Positions 42,193 through 51,334 are shown, numbered from the stretch's first letter. The stretch is 64,000 nt of DNA from Acetobacter thailandicus (GCF_011516655.1 NZ_WOSV01000006.1:62001-126000), one strand, 5' to 3'. Notes: generated by a model not told the origin, from the sequence alone. Numbers and translations: made by a program.

Positions 42193-43224
42193 TTGACATA
42201 TAAAGATATTTTTGACGAAGCCGGGGTGGCTGACCTGCCCCTGGCATGCGATGGCTCAGTGCGCCGTATTGATGATGACGGGCACCTGCACATTGCAAGC
42301 TGTATTTTGTCAGCAGCCGGTGTCAGCCCCTATTACGGGCGCGAAATTCCCGGTGCTGAGGCACTGGGGCTTGAGGCTGATAAAATTTATCAGGTGTTTC
42401 GCCCGCCGCAGGTTCTGGCGGCTGCGGCTGCCAGCATGGCGGGTAAGCCTGTGCTTATGCGCCATCAGCCTGTTTCTGCCCGCGATCACCCCGGCACGCT
42501 GACAGTGGGGGCCGTGGGCAGTTCAGTTGTGTTTTCGCCGCCCGGTCTGACCGGCAGCCTGACTATATGGGACAGCGCAGCCATCTCGGCCATTCTCAGT
42601 GGGCGGCAAAGGGCCGTTTCGGCCGGTTATCGCTATCGCGCCATTCAGCAGGCCGGCACCTTTGAGGGGCGGCCTTACACGCTGGTTATGGCCGATATCG
42701 TATTTAATCACCTGGCACTGGTGGCACGGCCACGCGTGGCTTCGGCGGTCATTGGTGACGCTTTGCCCACAGCGCCGGTGTCTTCCCTTTCTCCCGTGCA
42801 GGAGCCTTTGTCTTCTCCCATGACCAGTTCACATTCTGCGGTCAGTGCACCGCATGTATCAGACCATTCTCAGCCTGCCAGCGGCGCTATGGATGCCGCT
42901 ATAGAGCAGGCCGTGCGCCAGGCTGAAGCCGGTGCAGTGCGCCGCCTTGAGGCCCTGCATACTGCCCGCGAGGCTGTGCGCCCTTTTGTGGGTGATGTCG
43001 CGATGGACAGCGCAGGTGCTGTTTATGGCTTTGCCCTGCGTGAAAACGGGGTGGAAACTGACACGCTGCCAGAGGAGGCTTTTCAGCCTTTGTTTGAGCA
43101 GTTTGCGCGCCTTAGCGTGCAGGCACAGGCCTGCTGGGCTGGCCCGGTAATGGGCATGGACAGCGCAAAAATCGTGTCATTCCGTGAAGAGTTTGGTTTG
43201 TCCCGCATTATGGTGAAAGCATAA
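42193..43224 (+). CDS. DUF2213 head maturation/scaffold protein
   Basis: 343 residues from a TTG start with AAAGGA nine bases before. DUF2213 pattern: [45 protein letters not shown] and [19 protein letters not shown], which resembles the catalytic part of phage prohead proteases; a Ser/Pro/His linker and a helical tail follow, as in protease-scaffold fusions. It is expected to guide and process capsid assembly. The gene stands between portal and capsid genes, the usual place. Confidence 0.85.
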   Translation: MTYKDIFDEAGVADLPLACDGSVRRIDDDGHLHIASCILSAAGVSPYYGREIPGAEALGLEADKIYQVFRPPQVLAAAAASMAGKPVLMRHQPVSARDHPGTLTVGAVGSSVVFSPPGLTGSLTIWDSAAISAILSGRQRAVSAGYRYRAIQQAGTFEGRPYTLVMADIVFNHLALVARPRVASAVIGDALPTAPVSSLSPVQEPLSSPMTSSHSAVSAPHVSDHSQPASGAMDAAIEQAVRQAEAGAVRRLEALHTAREAVRPFVGDVAMDSAGAVYGFALRENGVETDTLPEEAFQPLFEQFARLSVQAQACWAGPVMGMDSAKIVSFREEFGLSRIMVKA

Positions 43225-43227
43225 CAT

Positions 43228-43731
43228 ATGTCTTTTCAAACACAGGTTTATGTCGAGCCGGCTCTGGCTGTGACAGGCGATTTTGCCTCTCTTAACCCTG
43301 CGGCGGTTTTCCCGGCGGGGGAGGGCGCACTGGTTGCGGCCCCGGCGGGCTGCACTGTGGGGGCTTTTGCCTGGGTGCAGGCCGATCAGCGTTCTGTCAC
43401 CAATGCACCACCATCAGGCTCTGCTGCTGCCCCTGATGGTTTTGTGCATCGTGATCTTACAGGTCAGATCAGTAATTTTGCTGACGAGGCCAGCCTGGTT
43501 ATTCCCGGCGGGCTGCCCGTAACCCTGTTTACGGCAGGTGACTTCTGGGCTGTGACCTCAACCGCAGCCACACCGGGGCAGGCTGTTTTTGCCAGCACAA
43601 CCACCGGGGCCGTGTCTGTTGCGCAGGCGGGCAGCACGGTAGATGGCGCTGTACAGACCCGCTTTTTCGCAGCATCGACCTGCAATGCAGGCGAGCTTGT
43701 TAAAATCTCAACATGGATTTCTGCTGTATGA
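43228..43731 (+). CDS. Capsid cement/decoration protein
   Basis: 167 residues, beta-rich, Ala/Gly/Thr-rich, of the structural cement family (Gp24-like): QVYVEPALAVTGDFASLNP, VGAFAWVQADQ, DGFVHRDLTGQI, VIPGGLPVTLFTAGDFW. Such trimeric proteins bind outside the capsid and strengthen it. It starts 3 bases after DUF2213 and its stop overlaps the capsid gene by 4 bases (ATGA). Confidence 0.8.
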   Translation: MSFQTQVYVEPALAVTGDFASLNPAAVFPAGEGALVAAPAGCTVGAFAWVQADQRSVTNAPPSGSAAAPDGFVHRDLTGQISNFADEASLVIPGGLPVTLFTAGDFWAVTSTAATPGQAVFASTTTGAVSVAQAGSTVDGAVQTRFFAASTCNAGELVKISTWISAV

Positions 43732-44765
43732 GCGCTCTCACTCCCGAACTGGCTGAACTGAACCGCCTTGGCTTTATTATGCCAGAGGCCCGCGGTATGA
43801 TCTCTGACAGCCTGCTGGCCACTGACCGCATGGCACTTGATGCGCAGCCTGCTCTCTCAACCACAGCTAATGCGGGCATCCCTGCTTTTATGAGCGCCTG
43901 GGTTGACCCGGCTCTGGTTAAAGTGGCGTTTGCGCCTGTACGCGGTGCCGAGATGCTGGGTGAGGTGCGCAAGGGTGACTGGGTCACCCGCACAGCAATC
44001 TTCCCCATGCTTGAAACAACCGGTCAGGTATCAGGCTATGGTGACCATAATGGTAATGGCCTGGTAGGGCTTAACCCCTCTTACCCTGAGCGTCAGTCTT
44101 ATCATTATCAGGTCTTCCTCTCCTGGGGGGAGATGGAGCTTGCACTCGCAGGGCAGGCCCGCCTGCAATGGGTGGCCAGCCTGCGTGAGGCCGGGGCACT
44201 GAAACTGAATAAATTTCAGAACAGAACGTATTTTTTTGGTGTTGAGGGGCTGAAAAACTACGGCTACCTCAATGACCCGCGCCTGCCAGCGGCCATTACC
44301 CCGGCTGTTAAGGCTGCCGGTGGCACAGAGTGGGAAAAAGCCACCGCGGAAGAACGGCAGGATGATGTGATTGCTCTGATTAACCGCCTGCGTGAGCAGA
44401 CGGCAGGCCTGGTCACGACAGATACCCCCATGGTGCTGGCGCTCTCCCCCTCACGCATGGGGCTGCTTACCCGCCGCAACAGCTTTGGTAATTCTGCGGC
44501 AACCCTGTTGCAGGAAACCTATACCGGGCTGCGCTTTGTGCAGGCGGTGGAATATGGTGATGCAGCAGGCAGCACGGTGCAGACCCTTCAGATTATGGCT
44601 GAGCATGTTGATGGCCAGAAAACAGCTGAGGCCGCCTTTACTGAAAAACTGCGCACGCATGCCGTTGTTACCGAAGCCTCAGCCTGGCGGCAGAAGCTCT
44701 CTCAGGGCACATGGGGGGCTGTCATTTATATGCCGGCAGGCATAGCCACTATGACAGGCGTATAA
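43728..44765 (+). CDS. Major capsid protein (DUF2184)
   Basis: 345 residues from the ATG overlapping the previous stop. DUF2184 family (HK97-fold): AGIPAFMSAWVDPALVKVAFAP, FLSWGEMELALAGQA, KLNKFQNRTYFFGVEGLKNYGYLND, and a C-terminal VIYMPAGIATMTGV. It forms the head shell. No delta-domain cleavage site is obvious. The gene is full length. Confidence 0.9.
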   Translation: MSALTPELAELNRLGFIMPEARGMISDSLLATDRMALDAQPALSTTANAGIPAFMSAWVDPALVKVAFAPVRGAEMLGEVRKGDWVTRTAIFPMLETTGQVSGYGDHNGNGLVGLNPSYPERQSYHYQVFLSWGEMELALAGQARLQWVASLREAGALKLNKFQNRTYFFGVEGLKNYGYLNDPRLPAAITPAVKAAGGTEWEKATAEERQDDVIALINRLREQTAGLVTTDTPMVLALSPSRMGLLTRRNSFGNSAATLLQETYTGLRFVQAVEYGDAAGSTVQTLQIMAEHVDGQKTAEAAFTEKLRTHAVVTEASAWRQKLSQGTWGAVIYMPAGIATMTGV

Positions 44766-44815
44766 TATTTCCCTGATATCATAACGGTTTTTTCAGAGTG
44801 TAAGGAAAATGATTA

Positions 44816-45136
44816 ATGGCAACAGCCACTACTGTCACCGTGGGCTGCAAGCTGCCCGGCGGCCTTGTTCTGCGCCTGCGTGATGTCACACATACACTGG
44901 CAGGGGCCAATACCTCCTCTGTCATTGGCGGGTATGGTCTGACCCGGCTGCCGGCTGATTTCTGGCAGGCCTGGGCAGAGGCTTATGCGCATTATCCTTT
45001 ACTGCGCCAGGGGCTTATTTTTGCGCAGAGCACAGCTGAAAAAGGGGCTGCGCAGGCTCGTGAGCAGGCAGAGCTGCGCTCAGGGCTCGAAGCCGTTAAC
45101 CCCCACACACCGGCACCGGGTATCAGCCCGGTCTGA
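44816..45136 (+). CDS. Small head-tail protein, unknown
   Basis: 106 residues with AAGGA before the ATG. The first 35 residues look like a beta-rich core (TVTVGCKLPGGLVLRLRDVTHT), then WQAWAEAYAHYPLLRQGLIFAQ and an Ala/Glu-rich helix. Similar small genes follow the DUF2184 capsid gene in related phages; the exact role, perhaps capsid vertex or connector, is not known. Confidence 0.6.
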   Translation: MATATTVTVGCKLPGGLVLRLRDVTHTLAGANTSSVIGGYGLTRLPADFWQAWAEAYAHYPLLRQGLIFAQSTAEKGAAQAREQAELRSGLEAVNPHTPAPGISPV

Positions 45137-45169
45137 CCGCTGCTCAACCTGTCTGATGGAGTGTGACCA

Positions 45170-45580
45170 ATGTCCGCCATGTCTGTTTTCTCTCCTGCGC
45201 AATGGCAGCAGCGTTATCCTGGCCTGTATGCCCGTGTCGGGGCTGAAGGGGTGCAGACCTGCCTGGCTTTTGCTGTGCAGTTACTGGCCCCCGGTGCGGT
45301 GAGTGACCCGGCACGGTATGCGTATTTGCTGGGGCTGGTGGTTGCGCATCTGGCACAGCTTGGCTCTGGCAGTGATGCGCCGCCCTGTGCCGATGCTGCA
45401 GGGGGCGGTCAGCCAGCTCTTGTGGGGCGTGTCACCTCAGCGCGTATGGGCAGCGTGCAGGTTGAGGCTGATGCAGGCCCTGTTGCCGGCTCTCAGGGCT
45501 GGTGGCTGCAAACACCTTATGGTGCGGCTTTCTGGGCGGCAACGGCTTTTACCCGCACGGCCCGCTATGTGCCGGGCTGA
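45170..45580 (+). CDS. DUF4054 head-tail connector protein
   Basis: 136 residues. DUF4054 pattern: [36 protein letters not shown] and the closing [16 protein letters not shown]. Family members are adaptor-like connectors between the portal and tail. The start has only a weak ribosome site (GGAGTGTGACCA). Sits in the usual order after the capsid gene. Confidence 0.8.
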   Translation: MSAMSVFSPAQWQQRYPGLYARVGAEGVQTCLAFAVQLLAPGAVSDPARYAYLLGLVVAHLAQLGSGSDAPPCADAAGGGQPALVGRVTSARMGSVQVEADAGPVAGSQGWWLQTPYGAAFWAATAFTRTARYVPG

Positions 45581-45623
45581 AACACAGCCGCAGCAGATAT
45601 TCTGTCGGGAGGAGTAACACTGA

Positions 45624-46142
45624 ATGGTGCTGGTTTTTGAAAATAAACGGCATATAAATAATATATTGCAGGGCCTTGCCCGTGGTGCAGCTTCTGCCAG
45701 GCCGTCTGTCAGTGCGGGGTTTCTGCCCGGTGCCCGTTATCGCACCGCGACATCTGTCGCGACTGTTGCTGCCGTGCAGGAGTTCGGGGCGGTGATACAT
45801 CATGCATCACACAGGCAGGGTCGTGGCTCTGCACAGCTGTTGCCGCCACGCCCGTTTATGCGCCCGGCTGTGCAGCAGAATGCCCGGCACTGGGCGGAGC
45901 AGATGCGCACCGGGCTGCGGAGCAGTGTGCGTTCAGCCCGTGATGTAGCCCGTGCTGTTTACGCCCCGCAGCAGGTTTTAGAACAAACCGGGCAGGCTAT
46001 GGCAGAGAGCATACGGCAAAGGATTGCTGCAGGCACAGTGCAGCCTGATGCCCCAGCGACCATTGCGCAGAAGCACAGCGCCACACCTCTGGTGAACACC
46101 GGCACGCTGCTCAGTGCTGTTGCGGTGCAGGTGCAGTTGTGA
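45624..46142 (+). CDS. Virion morphogenesis / tail completion protein
   Basis: 172 residues. The middle has the pattern VAAVQEFGAVIHH...LLPPRPFMRPAVQQN, typical of HK97 gp10/Mu gpG-like head-tail completion proteins, followed by Arg-rich helices and an HSATPLVNTGTLLSAV end that also matches the family. GGAGGAGTAACACTGA precedes the ATG. Stop shares a base with the next ATG. Confidence 0.7.
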   Translation: MVLVFENKRHINNILQGLARGAASARPSVSAGFLPGARYRTATSVATVAAVQEFGAVIHHASHRQGRGSAQLLPPRPFMRPAVQQNARHWAEQMRTGLRSSVRSARDVARAVYAPQQVLEQTGQAMAESIRQRIAAGTVQPDAPATIAQKHSATPLVNTGTLLSAVAVQVQL

Positions 46143-46546
46143 TGATGCCTTCACTTTTTGCCATGGCAGCCGCAGCCACACATGCTGTGCTGCCCTGCAT
46201 TGTGGCCACCCTGCGTATGTCAGATGGCTATGATACGCAGCCCGATGGCACAACCCGCCCGCGCTATAACGACGTGCTGGTGAGTGTGCGTATTCAGCCC
46301 GCCAGCGCGGCTGACCTCGCCCTGCGTGAGGGGCTTGGGCAAAACACGCTGACCCGCACAGTCTATATGCCAGGCGAGATCAAAGGTGTTGACCGTGCTC
46401 ATCAGTTTGGTGGCGACCTTTTGCTGTTTGAGGGGGCAACATGGCTGGTCACCGGCCAGCCTGAATTATGGTCTGAAACACAGGGAGAGGTAAAGTGGTC
46501 GAGACTTCTGGTAACACGGCAGGAGCCGCCGTCTCAGAACCCGTAA
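46142..46546 (+). CDS. Phage neck-region protein, unknown
   Basis: 134 residues; ATG 46142 overlaps the former stop by one base. Helical start, then beta-rich (YNDVLVSVRIQPASAADLALREG, TRTVYMPGEIKGVDRAHQFGGDLLLFEGATWLVTGQPE). Looks like the head-tail joining proteins that come before the terminator protein in related tails. No family name certain. Overlaps the next gene by 52 bases. Confidence 0.6.
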   Translation: MMPSLFAMAAAATHAVLPCIVATLRMSDGYDTQPDGTTRPRYNDVLVSVRIQPASAADLALREGLGQNTLTRTVYMPGEIKGVDRAHQFGGDLLLFEGATWLVTGQPELWSETQGEVKWSRLLVTRQEPPSQNP

Positions 46547-47202
46547 CATCACGCCTGTTTGTTGCATTACGTGCCTTTTGCCTTAAACTTTTGCCGCGTG
46601 GAACAGTAGTTTTACAAACACGGCAGAATAATACGCCGGTGCCTGATACCTCCTTTGTGCTGCTGAGTATCCTCAGCCGCCATGGGCTGACAACAGGTGC
46701 TCAGCATAATACGCCACTGGCTGTAACACTGAGTATGCCTGAGGAATTTGTTGTTCAGGTCAGTCTTTTTGGTGATGCAGCTGCTGATAATGCCCGTATC
46801 CTGGCCACGGCTTTTCGTTCAGAATGGACCTGCATGTTTTTTGACAGCCTGGCGCAGCAGACAAACATGGCTGAAAGTCAGGCCGGCACGCCCCTCTCTG
46901 CCGGAGGGTGGCTGCAACAGACACCTCCTGCTGTCAGTTCAGGGGGCACATTGCCCGACCTGCCAGTGCCGCTGGCTGTGCCTGATGCCGCACAGCGCCC
47001 GACACGGCTGGTACCGCTTTTCGCTGAAGAGATACGTCAGCTCGCTTTTATTAATGGCGAGCAGCAATACGAACAGCACTGGGTGTTAACCCTGCATTGC
47101 CAGGCAACGTCTTCTCTTACTCTTCCACAAACCACGGCTTCTTCAGCCAGCATCACGCTGGCGAATACTGAGGCCCTCTCGCTGCGTGAGATTTCTGTAT
47201 GA
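46495..47202 (+). CDS. Tail terminator/neck protein (gp12-like)
   Basis: 235 residues, GTG start with GGGAGAGG nearby. N-terminal domain with LFVALRAFCLKLLPRGTVVLQTRQNNTPVP and PLAVTLSMPEEFVVQVSLFGDAAADNARILATAFRSEW (quoted in part), the pattern of phage neck terminator proteins (LIC_12616/gp12-like). Caps the tail tube and joins it to the head. The next gene starts in ATGA overlap. Confidence 0.7.
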   Translation: MVETSGNTAGAAVSEPVTSRLFVALRAFCLKLLPRGTVVLQTRQNNTPVPDTSFVLLSILSRHGLTTGAQHNTPLAVTLSMPEEFVVQVSLFGDAAADNARILATAFRSEWTCMFFDSLAQQTNMAESQAGTPLSAGGWLQQTPPAVSSGGTLPDLPVPLAVPDAAQRPTRLVPLFAEEIRQLAFINGEQQYEQHWVLTLHCQATSSLTLPQTTASSASITLANTEALSLREISV

Positions 47203-48356
47203 CCCTTCCGGTAAGTTCCCTCGTTTCTGTTACACCCGGGGTTATCAGCCCCGGTGGCACAGTTAATCTGCTTAATGGCATGCTGCTTTCGGCTAATACA
47301 GCGCTCGATACGGGGGTAAATGTGTTTACCTCAGCCAGCGCAGTGGCACAGACCTGTGGCGCCTCAGGCGCAGAAGCGCAGATAGCGGGTGTATATTTCT
47401 CAGCCTATACCAATGCGCAGGACCTGCCCTCAAAGCTGTATATTTTTAAGCTGCCCCCAACCCCGGCAGAAAGTGATTATGGCACTTATCTCGATCAGGC
47501 TGCGGCTGCAGCACCTGACTGGGCTCCGTTTATGTTTGCAACAGAGCCTTCAGCAACAGCAAAAAATAAAATTCGGACATGGATGGCCGCAAACCCTAAC
47601 CGCTACTGGGGTATCATTCCTGACTCTGATGAGACTATTCTGACAACCGGGGTAACATCCTCTTTCGGGGCGACCGTTAAAGCACAGAAGACCCCGGGCC
47701 TGACCTGCCTGTGTAACACCGATGGCAGTGGTATTCTGGCCGCAGCTTTATGCCTTGGGTGGGCTGCAAGCCTTAACCCCCGGCGCACGGGCGGGCGCAC
47801 CACACTGATGTTTCGTAATAACGGGGCTGTAACAGCGGCGGATATTACCGCTGCTCAGGCTGTTAACCTGCTTGCAAATGGTTACAGCTTTTATGGCAGC
47901 TACAAAACATCTGACAGCACCTTTAATTTTATCAATAACGGTGCTGTCAGTGGTGAGTTCGCCTGGGCTGACAGCTACATTAATCAGATATGGATGAATG
48001 CAGCTTTCCAGTCTGACCTGGTTACACTCCTCACCTCGGTTGGCCAGATTCCCTATACCACAAAAGGAGATTCTCTGATCTCGACAGCGGTGCAGAGCAC
48101 GATAGATACCGCCGTATCATTCGGGGCTGTTCAGCCTAATGTCACGCTGTCAGCCAGTCAGGTGCAGACAGTTAATGCACAGGCAGGCCGCACGATTGAT
48201 GATGTGCTCTCAACCCGTGGCTGGTACCTGCTGCCTGGTGCGTCAGCGGCGTCTGCCAGTGTGCGGGCCAGCCGCGGGGCTGTGGCCGGGCGTTTCTTCT
48301 ACACAGATGGTGAGTCTGTGCAGTCCATCTCTCTGGCATCTGTCGAGGTTCAGTGA
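47199..48356 (+). CDS. Contractile tail sheath protein (DUF3383)
   Basis: 385 residues of the DUF3383 family: GVISPGGTVNLLNGMLLSAN, AQIAGVYFSAYTNAQDLPSKLYI, RTGGRTTLMFRNNGAV and a C-terminal RGAVAGRFFYTDGESVQSI. The sheath shows that the tail is contractile (myovirus-like). Full length, without frameshift. Stop overlaps the previous and next genes closely, so it is co-translated with the tube gene. Confidence 0.9.
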   Translation: MTLPVSSLVSVTPGVISPGGTVNLLNGMLLSANTALDTGVNVFTSASAVAQTCGASGAEAQIAGVYFSAYTNAQDLPSKLYIFKLPPTPAESDYGTYLDQAAAAAPDWAPFMFATEPSATAKNKIRTWMAANPNRYWGIIPDSDETILTTGVTSSFGATVKAQKTPGLTCLCNTDGSGILAAALCLGWAASLNPRRTGGRTTLMFRNNGAVTAADITAAQAVNLLANGYSFYGSYKTSDSTFNFINNGAVSGEFAWADSYINQIWMNAAFQSDLVTLLTSVGQIPYTTKGDSLISTAVQSTIDTAVSFGAVQPNVTLSASQVQTVNAQAGRTIDDVLSTRGWYLLPGASAASASVRASRGAVAGRFFYTDGESVQSISLASVEVQ

Positions 48357-48358
48357 AC

Positions 48359-48796
48359 ATGTCTGATTATGATATTACAGCCGCTAACTCGGTTTTTACT
48401 ATTACGGTGCCAGGGCTGTACAATGCCCCTGTAACCCTTGAAAATTATGCGGCTGACCGTGCATTTGAAACCGATGCCCGTGAGCTGGCAGAAACCGCGA
48501 TGAGCATAGATGGCTACCTCAATGCCGGGTGGATCCCCAACCCGGTGATGCAGACTATCTCGCTCGCTGCGAATAGTGAGAGCGCTCTGGTATTTGAAGG
48601 GATCGCCATGGCGCAGGACTCCCGCCGGGGGCTTTATCGCCTTGGGGCTGAAATTCAGCTGCCTTCTATCGGGCGCAAATATACCATGGTGCGGGGCCTG
48701 CTGCGCTCACTTGTCAGTGTGCCGGGGGCGCGACGTGTGCTTGAGGCCCGGCATTTTGAAATTATGTGGGAGCGCGTGCTGCCAGCCGCCATTTAA
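48359..48796 (+). CDS. Tail tube protein (DUF3277)
   Basis: 145 residues from ATG 48359. DUF3277: MSDYDITAANSVFTITVPG, an early VTLENYAADRAFETD, and QTISLAANSESALVF near the middle. Beta-rich, forms the inner tube within the sheath. The frame is open six bases further up at a GTG, which is not needed. Normal length. Confidence 0.88.
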   Translation: MSDYDITAANSVFTITVPGLYNAPVTLENYAADRAFETDARELAETAMSIDGYLNAGWIPNPVMQTISLAANSESALVFEGIAMAQDSRRGLYRLGAEIQLPSIGRKYTMVRGLLRSLVSVPGARRVLEARHFEIMWERVLPAAI

Positions 48797-48850
48797 TAAT
48801 TCTGCTTACTGATAAAACAGACTGTGCACAGAAAAGGTTTTGTTCAGCGC

Positions 48851-49309
48851 ATGAAAACTCTGGATTATACGCATGCCCGCGAGGGCGCAGATAATGGCAA
48901 ACAGTTTCATTTAACCCGGATGGATGCGTTTAGTGCTGACCAGTGGGCGCGCCATTGCCTTCAGGCTGCAATAAGAGGTGGTGCCAGGGTAGGGGCCGAT
49001 ATGGCGCAAAGCGGTATGGCCGGGCTGGCCTCACTGGGGATAGAGATTTTTGGCTTTATGGATGAAGCTGACCTGGACAGGGCCCTTGAGCGGCTGATGC
49101 GCTGTGTCAGCCTGCGGCCAGACCCGTCAAACCCGTCTTTAAGCCGGCCTGTGCTTGCCTCAGATTTTGAAGAGCCGGAAACACTCGGCATGGTGCGCTC
49201 TGAGGTGTTTAAACTGCATGTGGGTTTTTTACTGGCCGCTGCACACCTGCTTTTCCCCGTTGTGGCGGCCCTTTTGTCAGAACCGGCACAGAGCCCGTCA
49301 GCTGCGTAA
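48851..49309 (+). CDS. Tail assembly chaperone, zero-frame product (G-like)
   Basis: 152 residues. The pattern FHLTRMDAFSADQWARHCL is that of tail assembly chaperones of contractile phages; helices follow. The gene lies between the tube and tape-measure genes, the standard place. A GTG start nine codons earlier is less likely. Around codon 125 the mRNA holds slippery heptamers and a stem-loop; a -1 shift there would extend it with the T-like domain. Confidence 0.75.
   Translation: MKTLDYTHAREGADNGKQFHLTRMDAFSADQWARHCLQAAIRGGARVGADMAQSGMAGLASLGIEIFGFMDEADLDRALERLMRCVSLRPDPSNPSLSRPVLASDFEEPETLGMVRSEVFKLHVGFLLAAAHLLFPVVAALLSEPAQSPSAA
49222..49270 (+). promoter_or_regulatory. Programmed -1 frameshift signal in the tail chaperone gene
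   Basis: Two overlapping heptamers in the right phase, G-GGT-TTT (49222-49228) and T-TTT-TTA (49225-49231). Five bases after the first starts the stem GGCCGC (49234-49239) with GCGGCC (49265-49270), extended by CACA (49242-49245) with TGTG (49261-49264). A third heptamer in phase, T-TTC-CCC, lies at 49252-49258. Confidence 0.75.
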
Positions 49310-49494
49310 ATCTTTCGGCTGCTCTGGCCGCTGTTATCGGCAGTGGTCTTGCAACATTGCATGAGCTGCAAACGGTTTATGACAGTGAAGACCTTTATCT
49401 TCTCCTTGAAATTACCTCTGTCAGAAACTGGAACAGCGCACAGGCCGCGGCAGAAGCACAGCGCCGCGCCGCCGGTGACTCCCGCGCATTTTAG
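49231..49494 (+). CDS. Tail assembly chaperone, -1 frame extension (T-like)
   Basis: The -1 frame is open from 49213 to the TAG at 49492-49494 and gives an Ala-rich then helical domain: LSAALAAVIGSGLATLHELQ, VYDSEDLYLLLEITSVRNWN, ending AQRRAAGDSRAF. It has no ATG or GTG start near its head; the first TTG is at 49357. This is the usual design of G/GT tail chaperones, where a few percent of ribosomes shift to make a fusion protein, here about 214 residues. Ends 15 bases before the tape-measure gene. Confidence 0.75.
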   Translation, partial: TGRCTPAFPRCGGPFVRTGTEPVSCVNLSAALAAVIGSGLATLHELQTVYDSEDLYLLLEITSVRNWNSAQAAAEAQRRAAGDSRAF

Positions 49495-49509
49495 AGAAGG
49501 AAGACCATT

Positions 49510-50532
49510 GTGGCTGACACTGTGCTTGATGAGCTGGTTATTCGCCTGGGGCTTGATACATCTGCGCTTCAGGGCGGTGCCCGCACGGCCCTGAACACGC
49601 TTGATACGCTTGAGGCCCGCAGCCGCTCTGTTTCTGCCCATATGGGGGCTTCGCTCTCGCAGACACAGCGTGAGGTACTGGGCCTTATGGGGGTTATAAC
49701 CGGTGGGCGCGGTCTTTCTGCAGTGCTCGGGCTGCCGGCGGATTCATCTTCCTCCTCTGCTGGCAGACGGGCAGGTCGCGGGGCCGCTGACAGGGGGCGT
49801 GTGTCACAGTCCTCTCTGGCTGCGTTTTACCGTGCCACACCCCCCGGGGCTGAAAGTGGTGTGTGGTCAGCTGGTTTGCCCCGCACACAGGCTTTTATGT
49901 CTCGTACACAGGTTTCTGCCCCGCAGGCTGAGAGAGAACGCCCGCGCACGGCGGCAGTGCACACAGCGGCAGAGCGGCCGGTCAGGGTATTGGCCCCGGC
50001 TGGCAGGTCAGAGGCTGCACGGGTGCGCGGGCCGGATGTGGCGCAGCCCTCCTTCGTGCAGAATATTACTCATAATGTGCGCACCGGGCAGCAGTATGTG
50101 CTGATGGTGCGTCAGCTACCCCTGCCTCGGCCTGTGTCTCTGCCTGTGCAGAGTGCCCCGGCACGCGCAGAGCGTTCAGCCCCGGCAGTGCATGAGACGG
50201 AGGGAAATCATACGCTGACCGTGCTTTCAGGGGGGGCAGTTCACCCTGAGTATGCAGGCAGAGCAGAACAGAGAGGCCGCCCTGTCAGTATGATGACAGA
50301 GGGCCCGGCTCTTTCATCAGCTTATGGTCGTTCAGCTCCGCTGATGCAGGCGGCAACAGTGTCACCTGTCGCTCTGGCCACGCCGGCAGTGACCCGCAAC
50401 ACAACACATATCGGGCCGGTGACGATTTCGGCTCCCTCGGGCAACGCTGATGAGATCGCTCAGGCACTGCAGCGCCTTGGCGAAGGCAGCAGTCAGACTC
50501 TTGCCGGGCTTTCAACACTGGGTTCTGTCTGA
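49510..50532 (+). CDS. Short tail tape-measure-like protein
   Basis: 340 residues, GTG start with AAGGAAG six bases before. The head LDELVIRLGLDTSALQGGARTALNTL and tail THIGPVTISAPSGNADEIAQALQR match the two ends of tape-measure proteins, but the middle is only about 230 residues of Arg/Ala/Pro-rich, poorly ordered sequence without the usual coiled coils or membrane helices. Most contractile tails have tape measures of 600-1000 or more residues. It may therefore be internally deleted or specify a very short tail. The frame is intact. Confidence 0.65.
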   Translation: MADTVLDELVIRLGLDTSALQGGARTALNTLDTLEARSRSVSAHMGASLSQTQREVLGLMGVITGGRGLSAVLGLPADSSSSSAGRRAGRGAADRGRVSQSSLAAFYRATPPGAESGVWSAGLPRTQAFMSRTQVSAPQAERERPRTAAVHTAAERPVRVLAPAGRSEAARVRGPDVAQPSFVQNITHNVRTGQQYVLMVRQLPLPRPVSLPVQSAPARAERSAPAVHETEGNHTLTVLSGGAVHPEYAGRAEQRGRPVSMMTEGPALSSAYGRSAPLMQAATVSPVALATPAVTRNTTHIGPVTISAPSGNADEIAQALQRLGEGSSQTLAGLSTLGSV

Positions 50533-50563
50533 TCTTTCTTTCTGGTACAGGGGTTTTTGATTT

Positions 50564-51334
50564 ATGGTTATGTTCCCCGTTGCGTTACCTCAGGTCTGGT
50601 CTGTGCCCGAAACTGCGGGTGTACCGGCTTTGCGCGGGCGGTCTGCCTGGCAGGGTGTCAGGGCCGCGGCTTCTGTCACGGCAGGGCAGGTGCTCAATGA
50701 CCTGCTGGTCAGCCAGAGTGCTGGTCAGTGGGGTATTTTTTCAGCCACAGGTGACAGGGTGCTCTCTGCTGCCCGTGTGATGTCTGTTGCAACAGACAGC
50801 CGCAGCCGGGTGGCCACTGCTCCGCTCGAAGGGGGCGGGTTTATGTCTTACAGCAAGGTGGAGGAGCCCTGTATACACCGGGTGCAGATGGTGTGTGACG
50901 GCACTGAAACCGGGCTTGGGGCTATGTTGTCTGATATGGTGCTGCCAAAAGCGTTGCTTGATGCTGGTGGTGCCGGCGAGGTGTATGTACGTAAAGTGTT
51001 TTTTGAAACACTTGAAAGTCTGAAAAAAGATTTATCGCTTTATACGGTTATTACTCCTGAGCGAAAATACAGCCCGGTTAATGTCACGGGCTGTCGCTGG
51101 CTGCGTGACAGTCGCCACGGTATTACTATGCCGGTGGTCGAAATTACGTTGCAGGAGATACGCCAGGCAGCTGCTCCGTCGTTCACCTCATCGCGCATGC
51201 CAGAAGGGCAGTCCGTGCAGTATGGAGGCATGGTACCTGTCAGCACGATGTCCTCTTTCCCGCGTCAGAACTTTTTCTCCCGTCTGACAGGCGGGCTTTC
51301 TGACACGCTCTCTGTGACGGATTTTATTTTATGA
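50564..51334 (+). CDS. Baseplate/distal tail protein (Dit-like)
   Basis: 256 residues. The first half is beta-rich (GEVYVRKVFFETLESLKKDLSLYTVITPERKY is the clearest stretch; quoted here in part: YTVITPERKYSPVNVTG). Proteins in this place after the tape measure are Dit-like or baseplate hub adaptors. Stop overlaps the next start (ATGA). Assignment by order, moderate. Confidence 0.6.
   Translation: MVMFPVALPQVWSVPETAGVPALRGRSAWQGVRAAASVTAGQVLNDLLVSQSAGQWGIFSATGDRVLSAARVMSVATDSRSRVATAPLEGGGFMSYSKVEEPCIHRVQMVCDGTETGLGAMLSDMVLPKALLDAGGAGEVYVRKVFFETLESLKKDLSLYTVITPERKYSPVNVTGCRWLRDSRHGITMPVVEITLQEIRQAAAPSFTSSRMPEGQSVQYGGMVPVSTMSSFPRQNFFSRLTGGLSDTLSVTDFIL

Noticed and set aside
49276-49494. The chaperone frame change as sequencing error
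   Set aside because: In-phase slippery sites, a stem at proper distance and the known G/GT design explain it better than a base error.
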